A DNA stretch of 64,000 nt from Macrostomum hystrix (GCA_950097015.1 CATNEN010000038.1:20000001-20064000); one strand, 5' to 3'; shown: positions 11,608 through 24,575, counted from the stretch's first letter. Made by a program: numbers and translations. Notes: generated from the sequence alone by a model not told the origin.

Positions 11608-13227
11608 GAACAAAAATTGTTCGGGGCATTGTAGGCCCCCCTAGTGCCATTATCGTTGCAGGAATGTTGACGCTAGCCATCGTGACTCGTTACAATCTCG
11701 GATCATATGTCGCGCTCAGAAACGTTGCAGTAAGGTTGATGCGAAACGTTGATGAAGAAACCAAATATCAACTATAGGGGAACCATTACTATTTATGCCA
11801 TGGCAGGTTTTATTACTCAGTACGTTTTTTATTTTATAAAGTTTCATTATGGAATTATTTTTCAAGAGAGACTCAAAATATCTGCTTGATATTAAAAGCT
11901 AGAAATACTTTTTTATGTTCGTGGAAGCAGGACAAACTCACGTACCCCTTGCATTATTGTTAAAAAATGTTAATTTATAAAGCATCATTTGGCAATGAAA
12001 AAGAAACAATACAAAAAAACTTTTTTATCAAAGGAATTGTACACATAAATTTGTCCTTTTTAGTTTTAAAATCTGTTCACAAAGTATTTTTAACTATCTA
12101 TAAAAGGCTAGTTTATAACTCGGTCGTGATCAAATCTTAAAAGTTTCGTTGCAATAAATACGATTGAAATCGCACTAACTGAAGTACTTTCTTGCTACCA
12201 ATATATTTTCTATTTTCACCTGCAGTTTCCTTCACGATCAAACGCTGCAAACTGATTGCGTAAAACATGTTACTGAAAATTTATAAAAAGCTTTGGCACT
12301 TTTGCTATTCTGTCGATAATTTTTTTCAGACAACTGGCTGTACACGATTGACACACGATTTAAAAATCGTAACTAATGCTTAAGCAGTTATAACAAATAT
12401 TAAAAGTAAGTTTACCTTTTTTAATTAAAGGCATATGGTAGTAGTAGTAGTAACCTATATGATCAATTCACAGAAGTTATAAAATTACTATTTATTAGCA
12501 AATCCAGGCACAAATTTTGATGTCTCCATATCATTTGATCATTTTGATTGCACAAAAATTAAGTGATGTGATAAGCTGTGCCATTTTACCCATATGTAGA
12601 CAGTGTTTGTGTTGTATGTACGACGTAATATTTCTACGAGTATATTTTTTACAATCTCCTACGTGTTGCATGTCTCTAAAATGCAGCTTTTAATAACCTT
12701 TTATTCTCTTAAATCCTTACCCTAATGAGAATAGATGCCTTGCAACACAAATGCTGTGTGAAAAGTACGTGCACTGCTGTAAATAAACTGCTGTCATCAC
12801 TTACAATAAGTTTATTGTGATTACAAAGTAGATTAACAACTTCGGCACAGTTTTGTATATGGGGTTTTAGGTACTCTTAAAATAATAATTTTGGCAGTTC
12901 AAAATTGTGTTTCGCGGAAAATGACAATTTAGAAATTAAATAATATTTTTAGAAACAATTATCGGCGCCGAGTAATTTTTCCATAGCAGCCGGCGGTTTC
13001 GTTTAAGTATGTGGCATAGCTCGTATATGGATGTTGCTGCTTGAAAAAGTAGTTTAAAAATATATAAACTTAAATTAAATAACATTGTTAAAAAATGATC
13101 CTCTCTTAATTTTCATGTTGTTTTAAACTGATTTCTTTCGAAATTCGAGTTAAACATCGTAAAAAGGTGATAACAATCATTCATTCATAATTTATTGTAC
13201 TAGTGTTCCGCAGCGCGTATAATAGTA
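11608..13227. other. Intergenic region between convergent RYK and MATE genes
   Basis: AT-rich 3' flanks. AATAAA for RYK at 12153-12158 is one candidate. No gene or SINE was recognised; a GTA microsatellite lies near 12439. Confidence 0.6.
13191..13196 (-). promoter_or_regulatory. MATE polyadenylation signal
   Basis: AATAAA on the minus strand about 32 nt after the MATE stop codon. Confidence 0.6.
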
Positions 13228-16200
13228 TTAGAGAATCACAAGGTTAACATCAGACAACGGCGTGAAGTCAATTGATCTCAGTGTGGAAACATTCAACCAG
13301 GTTGAGTTTCCTTCTGGTGTCAGCCCGCCGCCGTTCGCGTTAACGGTCAGCCTGACGACAACACCGGCAAGGAAAAAGGCTAGAACACCTGCCGCTGTGG
13401 CTGCTCTAATTAAAACTATTCTAAGTCGCAATGCCCTGCTGGACGCTGATGAATGCGCTGCTGGAGGAGGCCGGATAGCGACTAGCTCGCCAGCTGACGC
13501 ATAGGCTGGATTGCTGGGATACCGACGATGATGCTGCTGCTGTTGCTGCTCTTGATCAAACTCTTGTCTATCATCTGATAGTAGGCCTGTGTGTTTAAAG
13601 TTTAGAATTGTAACACCTTATATACGCTGATTGGTTGGTTTATCTCGTCACCCAACCAAATTTCTACCCCATTCTCTAGACACTCTGTGACAACTAACGA
13701 TTACGATTGGTCGGTTTCTTGGTTGACTATCGAGGCAAATTCATTTTCGTCCAGTGTCGATCAGGCTCTCTCTCTTTATCGCCCATTCCACAACCACCCG
13801 GCCACTCCATAAGCGCTAGCTTAACTAAATATTGATTGGCTTGTCTTTTGCATTTCTATCCCTAGAATGACAGACAACCCTATACGCCTTGGCTTCCATC
13901 TCTAGCTATAGCCACTCTGAAGCAGTAGCTTGCAAATTGATGGTCTTTGCAAATAGCTTGCAAATCGATAAGCCTTAAAGACAACGCAGGGTATTTCAAA
14001 TACCCCCCTTTTTCTGCATCTGCCAAAAATATTAAACCAATCGCTAATAAAATGCAGAACGCCGGCAAATGTAGCACTCAATCTCATTAAACAACTTCCA
14101 GAATCACAAAAACATCGACATCGTCAAGTTTAAACGATTCTCATCGGCGTGTCAGGTGGCAAAAACCACCAATATAGGAATAATTTTTCTGCTCACAAAA
14201 TTGCATCTTGTAACCATGTAAGCAATTATAATTGACTATACTCTATTGACCATTTTGGTATTCTTTTTTCGACAAGAGTCGCTGAGTATTTCGACGATGC
14301 TGAAGTTGGACGGCTTTGAAAGTTAATTCATCATAGAAGGCGGAAAATTTTGATCCATATGGTTGAACTAGAAGTAGACAGTGGGCATTTGTAATACTCC
14401 ACGTCGTCTTTTTCCGGGAGGGAAATAGCGTGGTCGGTCATTCTACTGTTAAGTGACCAACAACCTCACGTCGTAGCTCCTTCACTAACCCACTACTTCG
14501 ACAACGACCCCTTCAGTCCCTCTGGAATTTCAATAGTTCTAGCCCACCAGTAGTCTCGTCCTGGAAGTCTCTCTGTCGCTGCCGCTGCCGCCTCTGACGA
14601 CCAACAGCGTCGATAGCCGCCTCGCCGGCGTCGCCGCAGTCTGTGTCGTAGCGCAGCTGCTTAACTGACGCGGCTCGCACTCGCCTTTGAGCTAGCCTGG
14701 CCTGGCCCTGCCAGTCCTGCCTTGATAGAACGCCGATATAGCCGGGACAGATTAGGCTGACACCGATTAGCAGGCCGATCCATAGGCCTGCGGACGCGGA
14801 AGTTGAAGATTTTGAAGAAGCTTCTTTTCAAAGAGCGACTTTTGAAGAAACGGAAATGCATAGCTACGCGCCGGCGCACCAATCACGTGGAGGTCCGTAG
14901 CCAGAGCCAGCGGCAAACCGATGGTCATGCCCAGAACATAGTAGGACACGAACACGAAGATGACACCTGTCAACTGCCGGCCGCAGCCTCTGAGCGCCCC
15001 GGCGCACACTCCGGCGAGGCCATCCAGGTAGAGAAAGAATCCCAGCAGTGGAAAGATTGGCGCCGTGATGGCCAGGACGTCGCTGTGTTGTTTGGAAAAC
15101 AATTGGTTTGTGACTTGTAAAGTTGTTCAGCTTTATAAACAAGCTTTTAGAGGCTTTTTAACTGCAAAATTTCAGTGCTTTCCTAACTCTACCAGGCATT
15201 TTATAATACCACTGTAGTATAATTATATTTGCAGGAGGCTGCAGGCAATGGCACATAATTTTGGTGACACTAGACCAGCAGCCAACGAGCAGGTGATTCT
15301 GCCCAATTCGCTTACTCATGAGCCCACACGCACACAGATACTTTACGCAGAGACACAGCCACATAGGTTTGTACCTCTGCCCAGACTTTGTCATCGTTAG
15401 CCAGCGTTCACTCTCAGTGTACCTTGGAGGTTTACCATCAAGGGGCTAACCCACCGACAAGCCCGTCTTCTTTCCGCGGCTGTGCCAAAAATGAATGTGG
15501 CCTCGCCGCGGAATTGAACTTAGGGACCTTGGCGCGAAAGACAAACGTTATCCTCTCTGCTACTGACCCAACTTTATTATAACATTGAAATCCTCATTCA
15601 AACGCACGCGTCAGCGGTGTACAGGCCAGGAATGAAATCTTTGCCGACAATGAAGACCGCACAGAGCAGTGTGGTGGCGCAGAGCATGCAACAGACGCCG
15701 GCCTTCCAAGCCCGCTTGGCTCCGGGACCGTCGTTGGCGCCGAGCTGCTGACCGACGCGGATGTTCACAGCGACACCGAAGCCAACAACGCACTGGCGAG
15801 GATGGAAATGTTCTCACGGAAGGACATTCTGGTTTTAATTATAGACATTGGGATCACAGTATACCACACAAGATGGACATTGGGTTCACTGGATACACAA
15901 GATGGACATTGGGATCACAGTATACCACACAAGATGGACATTGGGATCACAGTATACCACACAAGATGGACATTGGGATCACAGTATACCACACAAGATG
16001 GACATTGGGTTCACTGGATACACAAGATGGACATTGGGATCACAGTATACCACACAAGATGGACATTGGGTTCACTGGATACACAAGATGGACATTGGGA
16101 TCACAGTATACCACACAAGATGGACATTGGGTTCACAGTATACCACACAAGATGGACATTGGGTTCACTGGATACACAAGATGGACATTGGGATCACAGT

Positions 16201-19200
16201 ATACCACACAAGATGGACATTGGGTTCACTGGATACACAAGATGGACATTGGGATCACAGTATACCACACAAGATGGACATTGGGATCACAGTATACCAC
16301 ACAAGATGGACATTGGGATCACAGTATACCACACAAGATGGACATTGGGATCACAGTATACCACACAAGATGGACATTGGGATCACAGTATACCACACAA
16401 GATGGACATTGGGATCACAGTATACCACACAAGATGGACATTGGGATCACAGTATACCACACACAGATAGACACTGTCTAGAGTTTCTTGCAACAACCCA
16501 CCGTGAATGCCAAAGTTTCTGTTTGAAACAGAATCGACTGAGCTCCCAGTTCCGAAGTTCCGATTGTGCCTGAAATACGAAATAATAAATTCCGTCTCTT
16601 TTTTGAAAAAACGTGAATCGTAAAAATTAGATTGACCAACCTGCCACAATGGTGCCAATTTCCCAGCAGATCACCTCCAGACAGACCATCCCCATTCCAG
16701 GAATGGCCAGCCTTAGAAACTGCCACCAATTGAACAGGCTTTCAACTTTCCAGCCATCCCAGGTCTCGCGATAAACTCCGCTGATGAGAATGTAGGCCAA
16801 TAATGAGCTGGCCATGATGCCGTAGGTCAGGCACTGACAAATGGGACTGCACCTGCCATCATTGGGGGTGGGTTTTGGTTCTACGGTGAGATTTTGAACA
16901 TGACAAATCTGGGGTGAGATTTTGAATCAGGAGAATCTTGGGTGAGATTTTGAATCAGGAGAATCTTGGGTGAGATTTTGAATCAGGAGAATCTTGGGTG
17001 AGATTTTGAATATAACAAATCTGGGGTGAGATTTTGAATATAACAAATCTTGGGTGAGATTTTGAATATAACAAATCTGGGGTGAGATTTTGAATCAGGA
17101 GAATCTAGGGTCAAGGGTGAGACTTTGAATCAGGAAAATCTTGGGTGAGATTTTGAATCAGGAGAATCTTGGGTGAGATTTTGAATCAGGAGAATCTTGG
17201 GTGAGATTTTGAATCAGGAGAATCTTGGGTGAGATTTTGAATCAGGAGAATCTTGGGTGAGATTTTGAATCAGTAGAATCTAGGGTCAAGGGTGAGATTT
17301 TGAATCAGGAAAATCTTGGGTGAGATTTTGAATCAGGAGAATCTTGGGTGAGATTTTGAATCAGGAGAATCTTGGGTGAGATTTTGAATATAACAAATCT
17401 GGGGTGAGATTTTGAATCAGGAGAATCTAGGGTCAAGGGTGAGACTTTGAATCAGGAAAATCTTGGGTGAGATTTTGAATCAGAAGAATCTTGGGTGAGA
17501 TTTTGAATCAGGAGAATCTTGGGTGAGATTTTGAATCAGGAGAATATTGGGTGAGATTTTGAATCAGGAGAATCTTGGGTGAGATTTTGAATCAGGAGAA
17601 TCTTGGGTGAGATTTTGAATCAGGAGAATCTAGGGTCAAGGGTGAGATTTTGAATCAGGAAAATCTGGGGTGAGATTTTGAATCAGGATAATCTTGGGTG
17701 AGATTTTGAATCAGGAGAATCTTGGGTGAGATTTTGAATCAGGAGAATCTTGGGTGAGATTTTGAATCAGGAGAATCTAGGGTCAAGGGTCAGACTTTGA
17801 ATCAGGAAAATCTTGGGTGAGATTTTGAATCAGGAGAATCTAGGATGAGACTTTGGATTAGCAAAATCTTGGGTAAGACTTTGAAACTGAAAAATCTAGG
17901 GTGAGTTTTTAAATCAGGCAAATGGAGGACTAAAATTGCGATTAAGAAAAATCGAGGGTGAGATTTTGAATCTGACCAATCCAAGGTGAGATTTTGAATC
18001 TGACCAATCCAAGGTGAGATTTTGAATCTGACCAATCCAAGGTGAGATTTTGAATCTGACCAATCCAAGGTGAGATTTTGAATCTGACCAATCCAAGGTG
18101 AGATTTTGAATCTGACCAATCCAAGGTGAGATTTTGAATCTGACCAATCCAAGGTGAGATTTTGAATCTGACCAACCCAATGTGAGATTTTGAATCTGAC
18201 CAATCCAATGTGAGATTTTGAATCTGACCAATCCAAGGTGAGATTTTGAATCTGACCAATCCAAGGTGAGATTTTGAATCTGACCAATCCAAGGTGAGAT
18301 TTTGAATCTGACCAATCCAAGGTGAGATTTTGAATCTGACCAACCCAAGGTGAGATTTTGAATCTGACCAACCCAAGGTGAGATTTTGAATCTGATCAAC
18401 CCAAGGTGAGATTTTGAATCTGACCAACCCAAGGTGAGATTTTGAATCTGACCAACCCAAGGTGAGATTTTGAATCTGACCAATCCAAGGTGAGATTTTG
18501 AATCAGGAAACCGAGGGTAAAATTTCGAAATATTAATATCTGGGTGAGTTTTTGTATCTTGCAAAAAAAATAATTGTGTGTATTGTGTGTGTGTAAAAAA
18601 TATAGTGTGCTAAGAGACAAAGTTTAACTTACAAGAATCCCAGCTTAAACACATAGATGCCAAGGTACTGGGATAGAATGTTGAAAGCGTTCGCAAATAC
18701 GGCCACTAGCATGGGAACAATGACCCTGTCCTGGTTCTGCATGTACCTGGCCTGGATTAGGTACATGTAGTAGAACTGAAAAAATCGCGAATTAAAAATG
18801 GTATAATCTTTTAGAATTTTTATCGGTAAAAACAATAAAATAAAACAGTAATCGTATTTGCAGAGCAGTAAGCAGTGGAACATAATTTGGTGACACTAGA
18901 CCAGCAGTCAGCGAGGAGGCAATTCTGCCCATTTCGCTGACTCCTGAGCACACACGCACACAGATGACGTACACAGGCACACACTCACACAGGTGTGTAC
19001 ATCTGCCCTGACTTTCTTATCGTCAGGCAGTGTACACTTCACTGTGCCTTGGAGATGGGCCCTTATGGGCGTAAATTGCACGACAAGCCACCAAGCCTTC
19101 TCTCCGCGGCTGCGCCCCAAATAAATGCGGCCTCACCGCGGAATCGAGCTCACGGACCTTGGTGCAAGAGGCAGACGCGTTTGACCGCTCTGCCACCGAC

Positions 19201-22200
19201 CCCTTTAAGAAAAATGCATACCAAAACTCCTGGACAAAAGTACAGCAGATAATCGGCTGCCATTCTAAAAATGCAATGATGTTAGAACCTTATTGAAAAA
19301 TTAGTCTAATAAAGATTCGTGGCAGATTTTAGCACACCTTGACACGTCGGCGTCCTGTCCGAGAGCTATCAGGATTGGCTCCATGTTTATATAGAATGGC
19401 CACAGTAGAAATGGTGCTAAGCCTATTATCATGACACCTGCATAAATCATTTAATGAGTGCTCAATCGGATTACACGTAACCCAACTGGATTAAGGAGAG
19501 CTCAATTAGATTTCAAGTGTGCTCAAATGGATTATTCTGTGCTTCTCACTTCGGGTGAGTTTGTTTCAAGAAAATTATTATCTTAATAAGACGTTCTATC
19601 TTATTAACCATAGAAAGACCAAAATATGAAACCAAACACCATGAAAACTCAGAACACAGGCTAAAATTTTGCGCTCTACCTGATTCAAGAATCACCAAGC
19701 ATCGGTATCAAGATACTCAGTGAAAAGATATTCGAAAATCCAGTGAAAAGAGTTGTGCTAAGTAATAAGGAGATTCACGAGATTGTGCTGCAGTTTGAGA
19801 CGGAAGATGGTGTTGGCGTTGATTTCAACGGTGAAGAGAATGAGAATTGAGAGAATGTGAGCTGACTAATGATTTCTGCAAAGTTATAGCAGCTGTCGTA
19901 GTCCTTTACGTAGGTTACTCCATACTTATGGAACCAGTGTCTTTAGAGAGCTTGATTAATATTAGGGACATTGATATCGACGTTGGGTCAATATTTTCTC
20001 ATGTACTCGCTGCATTCTTGTTTGCATCGGTATTTACTCTTGTAATTAGGCTCATGCCTTTTGTAATAAGATCCTGGAGAGACGATAATATTTCATCGTG
20101 TTACAATGTCAGCTATTGTTGTTGATTATATTGTACCATAATTAATATATTATTGTACAAATATGGATTCGCCATTGAGGTTTATACAGAATTTTAATTG
20201 TCCTTGTCACCAGGGTCTTCGACAAGAACCGCTGAATATCTCGACGATGCTGAGGTCGGACGGCTTTGAAAGTTAGCTCATCGTATAAATTTTGATCCAA
20301 ATGGTGGACTTTCACGAAAATCGGTCATTCGGTTTGGGAGCTATTGTGAAGTAGGCAGTGGGGATTCCGTGGTCTTTCCCCGGGTGAAAAAGTATCTGGC
20401 AAAGGTTATAGTCTGTCTACTGTTAAAAAAGATACTGTCTTTTCAAGAAAGGTGTAATCAATGGAATCAACGACTGCTCAACTGAAGCATTGCATGGCCT
20501 CACTTTGTTGCAGATAAAGACCGACTCGCTTTTTATATGCACTGCCGTAGCACTGTGAGAACAGGGTGTCGCAGGCGGTCGCCATTCCTGAGCCGAAGCT
20601 CAACCCGAAGCCGTTGAGAATCTGTGGGGGGGAAATCGTCGACCTATTTTCCATGGATAAGTTTTTGGTTTTTAAACTGGTCCAAATCGCTCAGCTCACA
20701 CTATTGGCCAGGGCTGCACCGTCCAATTCCAGTTTTCCCAGCCTGCCGCACATAATGATGCTCTCGGACAGAATGACAAAGTTCAGAAAGTAAGTTGTCA
20801 CCTAGAAAGGTAATCGGTTTTTCTATTGAAAGTATTTTATTGCTTTTCACTTCCATAAAATAACGTGGAATTGTTACACATTCTACAAAGTACGTTCCTC
20901 ATAATTGTTACTCGTTAATTGTGTCATAATCAAGCTTATGAGAAATATGGGATCAACAAACAATAACAACCTTAAAAGCCACCACATAGAATTATCTACT
21001 TCTTTTCTGGAACATAAAAAATCAAATTGCCTAAAACTATTTTATTAAGGTCTCCATACCTGCTCATATTTCATAGAGATCACTGTTATTATTGTTCTAA
21101 TTTTTTTAGAAATCACAGTATTCTTGCTCAACTTTCTTAGAAATAAAAGTTTTTCCTGCTCTAATTTCTTAGAAATCACTGTTATTCTTGCTTAACTTTC
21201 TTAGAAATCGTTGTGTCATTTTTCTCAACTTATTAGATATCGATACTACTGCTGCTAAAATTTCTTACAAATCCTTGTTATTCATGCTCAGTTTTCTTAG
21301 AAATCCACGCAATTGGTGCTGTACTATCTTAGAAGCCCCCGATATTGTTGCTCGATTTTCTTAGAAATACTTAACTTTCGTGTTTAATTATTAACTTTAC
21401 ATAAAACATTTAGGTTCTAGAAATCTGTTTTCTTTGATATCCTCGATCCTCCACTTTTTATAGAACTTTTTTGAAATCAGAAAAAACTCCCAATAAGGAA
21501 TCATACTTCTTTCGTCACGAATTAAAAAATGTTTTTCGAATTTCCAAAAAATCGGATTCAGCGCTAATCAGATCTAAAAAAATATTTTTAGCTTGATTTT
21601 GGAGACATCGAGACATTGAGGCCACATTGATTTTTTGTTGCAGTCGTCGATTGATAGCTTTAGAAGCAATTTTCGTTAAATTTACGCTGATAGATGCCAA
21701 ATCTAATGCACCTTCTGACGATGAGAAAGTCAGGTGTAGTGTCGGCATGTTTATTTTATAATGCGTATATTTCTACTTACAGTAACATATTCACGCACGT
21801 CAATATTAATGAATTATTATAATGTATGTTATAGGTTTGTTGTTTGTACATGCGCGCCCCAGCCAGGCCTACACACGCGACCGGCCGGTCACCCTGCTCT
21901 ACAGCCATGGCATCCGACTAACCCCGGTTTGGTGGGCCCAGCCAATAGGAGGGCGGCTAGCCAATCTGATGCGACCCGACTTAAGCGCGACACCCCGGGC
22001 CGGGCCAATCAGCAGTCAGTTCGTTAACCGGCAGGGACGACCTGGCAGTAGAACAAGTGGCGCGGCCGGCACCCAGGCTTTGATGGGGGCTGGGGCGGGC
22101 GTTCGACTATATAACTGACTATTGCGTTCTCATTTTGTTCCTATCGTGTCGTGTCGTTTCGTATCGTTTTTCGTTCCAATCGTTCTTTTCTGCGTTGTTA

Positions 22201-22677
22201 CGCATCCTAGTAATAGATACCGGGACAGGTAAACCGGTCCAACTAGCTAGTCGAAGAAAACCCCACACTCAATCCCACGTCAGTAAGTATAGTTTGCGCT
22301 GAGCTCGGCACGTCTGGCCAACTGCTGACGGAGTGTTAGACAGGGATTGGCAAGCACGGAAGTACTCTCCATATCGCCGACAATCATCGGTTGGACGCCG
22401 TCGAATTGACATTAGGTGTGGCACGATAGAACTATCGTTGTGCCAACGTAATTGTTGAGACAACGTAATTTCACAGACTCGTAGTCTAGGTCATTTCTTT
22501 TTTCGAAAGATTATCCAAAGAAATAAGAGAAGCCTTGTACTTTAATTAGTTTGTTGTCTAAGGAAATACAAAACAAATAAAAGTACACAAAATTACCACA
22601 GGCCAGGCGATCCTCAGCATCTTCTTAACCTCTTGCTTCAAATCATCGTTAAAAAACTGACGCAGTTTGTTCCACAT
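13228..22677 (-). CDS. MATE-family multidrug and toxin extrusion transporter (SLC47-like)
   Basis: Proton-coupled efflux transporter for organic cations at the plasma membrane (family knowledge). Twelve exons, all in phase: 22597-22677, 20700-20801, 20504-20621, 19338-19437, 19222-19264, 18633-18775, 16641-16846, 16502-16569, 15608-15792, 14880-15082, 14548-14787, 13228-13586; together 1848 nt, 615 residues, slightly longer than vertebrate MATE1 (about 570). MATE signatures seen include CGRLGKLELDG, FGSGMATACDTLFSQCYGS, GQDADVSR, FLRLAIPGMGMVCLEVICWE, TSELGAQSI and GALRGCGRQ. A charged, Gln/Arg-rich loop coded by the last two exons precedes a last helix (AGVLAFFLAGVVVRL), the 13th-helix arrangement of animal MATEs. 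The start ATG gives a short cytosolic N-terminus ahead of helix 1; a 3' splice site lies 49 nt upstream. Introns contain two SINEs and three minisatellites. Substrate unknown. Confidence 0.92.
13587..14547. other. Last MATE intron
   Basis: Bounded by GTGGGC and CACACAG splice sites on the minus strand. Contains a dispersed repeat (14264-14455) also found in another MATE intron. Confidence 0.7.
14264..14455 (+). repeat. Dispersed repeat D, copy 1
   Basis: Shares the order TCGACAAGAGTCGCTGA, TCGACGATGCTGA, GGACGGCTTTGAAAGTTA and a TCTACTGTTAA end with 20212-20430, same orientation. Nature unknown. Confidence 0.7.
15231..15569 (-). mobile_element. SINE family A copy in MATE intron
   Basis: Reverse orientation relative to the plus strand, therefore in the sense orientation of MATE. 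Both the tail side (GCAGGAGG) and tRNA-like head are present, with substitutions. Confidence 0.85.
15835..16468 (+). repeat. 31-bp minisatellite, about 20 copies
   Basis: Unit contains CACACAAGATGGACATTGGG, with two variants (GATCACAGTATAC and TTCACTGGATAC). It lies in the MATE intron 15793-16501. The three 220-270-codon frames here are artefacts, since the unit is stop-free in three frames. Confidence 0.95.
16895..17900 (+). repeat. 27-bp minisatellite, about 37 copies
   Basis: Unit contains GGTGAGATTTTGAATCAGGA; variants with TATAACAAATC and with an inserted AGGGTCAA recur at intervals of about 180 bp or more, showing block amplification. MATE intron 16847-18632. Confidence 0.95.
17955..18505 (+). 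repeat. 28-bp minisatellite, about 20 copies
   Basis: Unit contains GGTGAGATTTTGAATCTGAC followed by CAATCCAA or CAACCCAA. It shares the GGTGAGATTTTGAAT core with the array ending at 17900, so both derive from one ancestor. Confidence 0.95.
18858..19203 (-). mobile_element. SINE family A copy in MATE intron
   Basis: Near-complete reverse-oriented copy ending just before the MATE exon at 19222-19264; tRNA-like head near 19150-19203. Confidence 0.88.
19663..20125 (+). other. Two adjoining open frames of unknown nature inside a MATE intron
   Basis: On the strand opposite MATE, one frame of about 69 codons without ATG (acidic, ending EENEN) stops near 19848. It is followed by a frame whose first ATG at about 19929 codes MEPVSLESLINIRDIDID and a hydrophobic segment (FLFASVFTLVIRLMPF), ending at 20125. 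Unlike the arrays, this is non-repetitive. It may be a relic of a nested gene or transposon, or chance. Confidence 0.25.
20212..20430 (+). repeat. Dispersed repeat D, copy 2
   Basis: See 14264-14455; the pair diverges by roughly one base in five by eye and includes indels. Confidence 0.7.
21075..21370 (+). repeat. Degenerate about 37-bp tandem repeat
   Basis: Seven or eight decayed units with TTTCTTAGAAATC and variable TTATTCTTGCTC spacers in MATE intron 1. Confidence 0.7.
21830..22480 (+). mobile_element. GC-rich insertion with CCAAT and TATA boxes, possible solo LTR
   Basis: A sharp rise in GC inside AT-rich MATE intron 1. It contains GCCAATAGG, GCCAATCTG and GGCCAATCAGC, then TATATAA at 22108-22114, a promoter-like order. 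CGGCTAGCCAATC (21954-21966) recurs in the GC-rich block at 47979-47991. No clear terminal repeats or duplication found. Confidence 0.4.
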
Positions 22678-22740
22678 TTTTATTGACAACACTTTCAAGT
22701 ATTTTAAGAATAAACTTTTGTTGTCGCTAAAAATTAAAAA
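22678..22740 (-). promoter_or_regulatory. 3' splice site upstream of the MATE start
   Basis: On the minus strand a pyrimidine-rich tract and TTTAATTTTTAG end at 22727, 49 nt before the ATG. It could accept a spliced leader or close a 5' UTR intron. Confidence 0.5.
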
Positions 22741-23084
22741 AAGAAAACAGTTAAAAACTAGTCTAGCGAATGCTTTCTACCGTTTATATCGTTATCAATT
22801 AAATTTACAAGCTTTCACGTTGCCTATCTAAATTTCTAATGGTTTAGAAAAACTGGGCGTATCTCGTAAAGTCACGAAAATTTACCTAGACTGAGATTAC
22901 TGAACGTACTCGAACGGGCTCAACTGGTATTTCTGAACCAGCTGTGTTTGAACCCAGACTCTGAAAGTTTACGAGTACGGTTTTTTGCCTGTCTAATCTT
23001 CTACTCTCAACTGACAAAAATCATCTTATTTTCAATTCTTATTGTTCAAAAATACCAATTTTCTTTTCCTTTCTTTTCCTCTTT

Positions 23085-23500
23085 TCCACGAATCCCAGAT
23101 TCTACGAATCCCAGATTCCACGAATCCCAGATTCCACGAATCCCAGATTCCACGAATCCCAGATTCCACGAATCACAGATTCTACGAATCACAGATTCCA
23201 CGAATCACAGATTCCACGAATCACAGATTCCACGAATCCCAGATTCCACGAATCCCAGATTCCACGAATCCCAGATTCCACGAATCCCAGATTCTACGAA
23301 TCACAGATTCTACGAATCACAGATTCTACGAATCACAGATTCTACGAATCACAGATTCTACGAATCACAGATTCTACGAATCACAGATTCTACGAATCCC
23401 AGATTCCACGAATCCCAGATTCCACGAATCCCAGATTCCACGAATCCCAGATTCCACGAATCCCAGATTCCACGAATCCCAGATTCCACGAAAATTACAA
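23085..23500 (+). repeat. 16-bp minisatellite, about 25 copies
   Basis: Unit GATTCCACGAATCCCA with T/C and C/A variants in homogeneous blocks; decayed units continue to about 23660. Upstream of MATE. Confidence 0.95.
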
Positions 23501-23659
23501 TCTAAGAATCCCATATTCCAAGAGTCCCAAATTCGAAAATCCAATATTCCGTAAATCCCATATTCCACGAATCCCATTTTCCCATGATATAAGAATCCCA
23601 TATTGCAAGAATCCAATTACCCAAGAAAAAATCTCATACTCCGAGTATCCCGTGTTCTA

Positions 23660-24575
23660 AAAGTACAAGTCGTCATATTTTTTAAGAGTCTCTTCCTAAA
23701 ATACTCGCGTCTTTTAAAACTCACTTTTTCTGTCTTTGGTCATCTTCAATATGAAACTGCTTTCTTAAGTTCTTTTAAACACAATCCCATTTGGATATTT
23801 TAGATAGGAAAAAATTAGCAGTTTTTGGCTTAAAATTTATGAATTATGAAATACAATGCGGGTTTAAAATGCCATTTTTCTCATCTCTATAATCATGATA
23901 ATCCAACTTCAAAAAAAGATCTGAGATTTTGACCATTTTAAAGCAAAGAGCCAAGGATAGCACTATACTTTTAGGAGCATTTATTATAATGCGTTTCTTT
24001 ACTGGACGACGTGAAAGTGTATTTGTGCAGCAACTAAATTTTAAGCTAGTTCTCTAAATCTAGATATAGAGAATAAATATTCGCATAAAAAAATAGGAAA
24101 AGTTACTCTTGACTGCAAAACACTGCAAAGTTCCGTTACAACTGTATAACATTCCAAAAACGATACGAATTGGATACATTAAAACAAAATTAGTGCAACC
24201 ACTATTATTGATAAGCGCAGTGGAGCAAATTCAAAACTAAACAAAGAATTAACAAATTAACAAAAATTGGACTGCATAATTTTCATCACGGTGCGGTAAT
24301 ATAGCTATTTTTGCTGTGTTATCTTTGATTTGTTATACTTCTCCGTAAATAGTCACTTCGAAAAATACGTTTTAACATTCGGAATATACGGAAGCTTAAC
24401 ATTCTGTCAGACTTTGAACTTTACCTACTGTTAAAAAGTGGCCTTACTGAAATAAAAACTCTAGATTTAAATTCCTCAGCTAAAAACCGCACCGCGATTA
24501 AACAGTCGTTCGAAATTCGTTTAAACAAGTGCGAGTGCAATATAGAATTATGAATTTAATATAGATAGAAATTGC
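23660..24575. other. Intergenic, no feature recognised
   Basis: AT-rich sequence between the MATE upstream region and GPCR1 3' flank. Confidence 0.5.

Noticed and set aside
15669-16573. Three overlapping frames of 222-270 codons with HKMDIG repeats
   Set aside because: The 31-bp unit is stop-free in three frames; MATE exons on the other strand flank it in phase.
21515-21748. 77-codon minus-strand frame in MATE intron 1
   Set aside because: No recognised domain, no splice context in phase with MATE, and its start overlaps sequence resembling part of SINE A.
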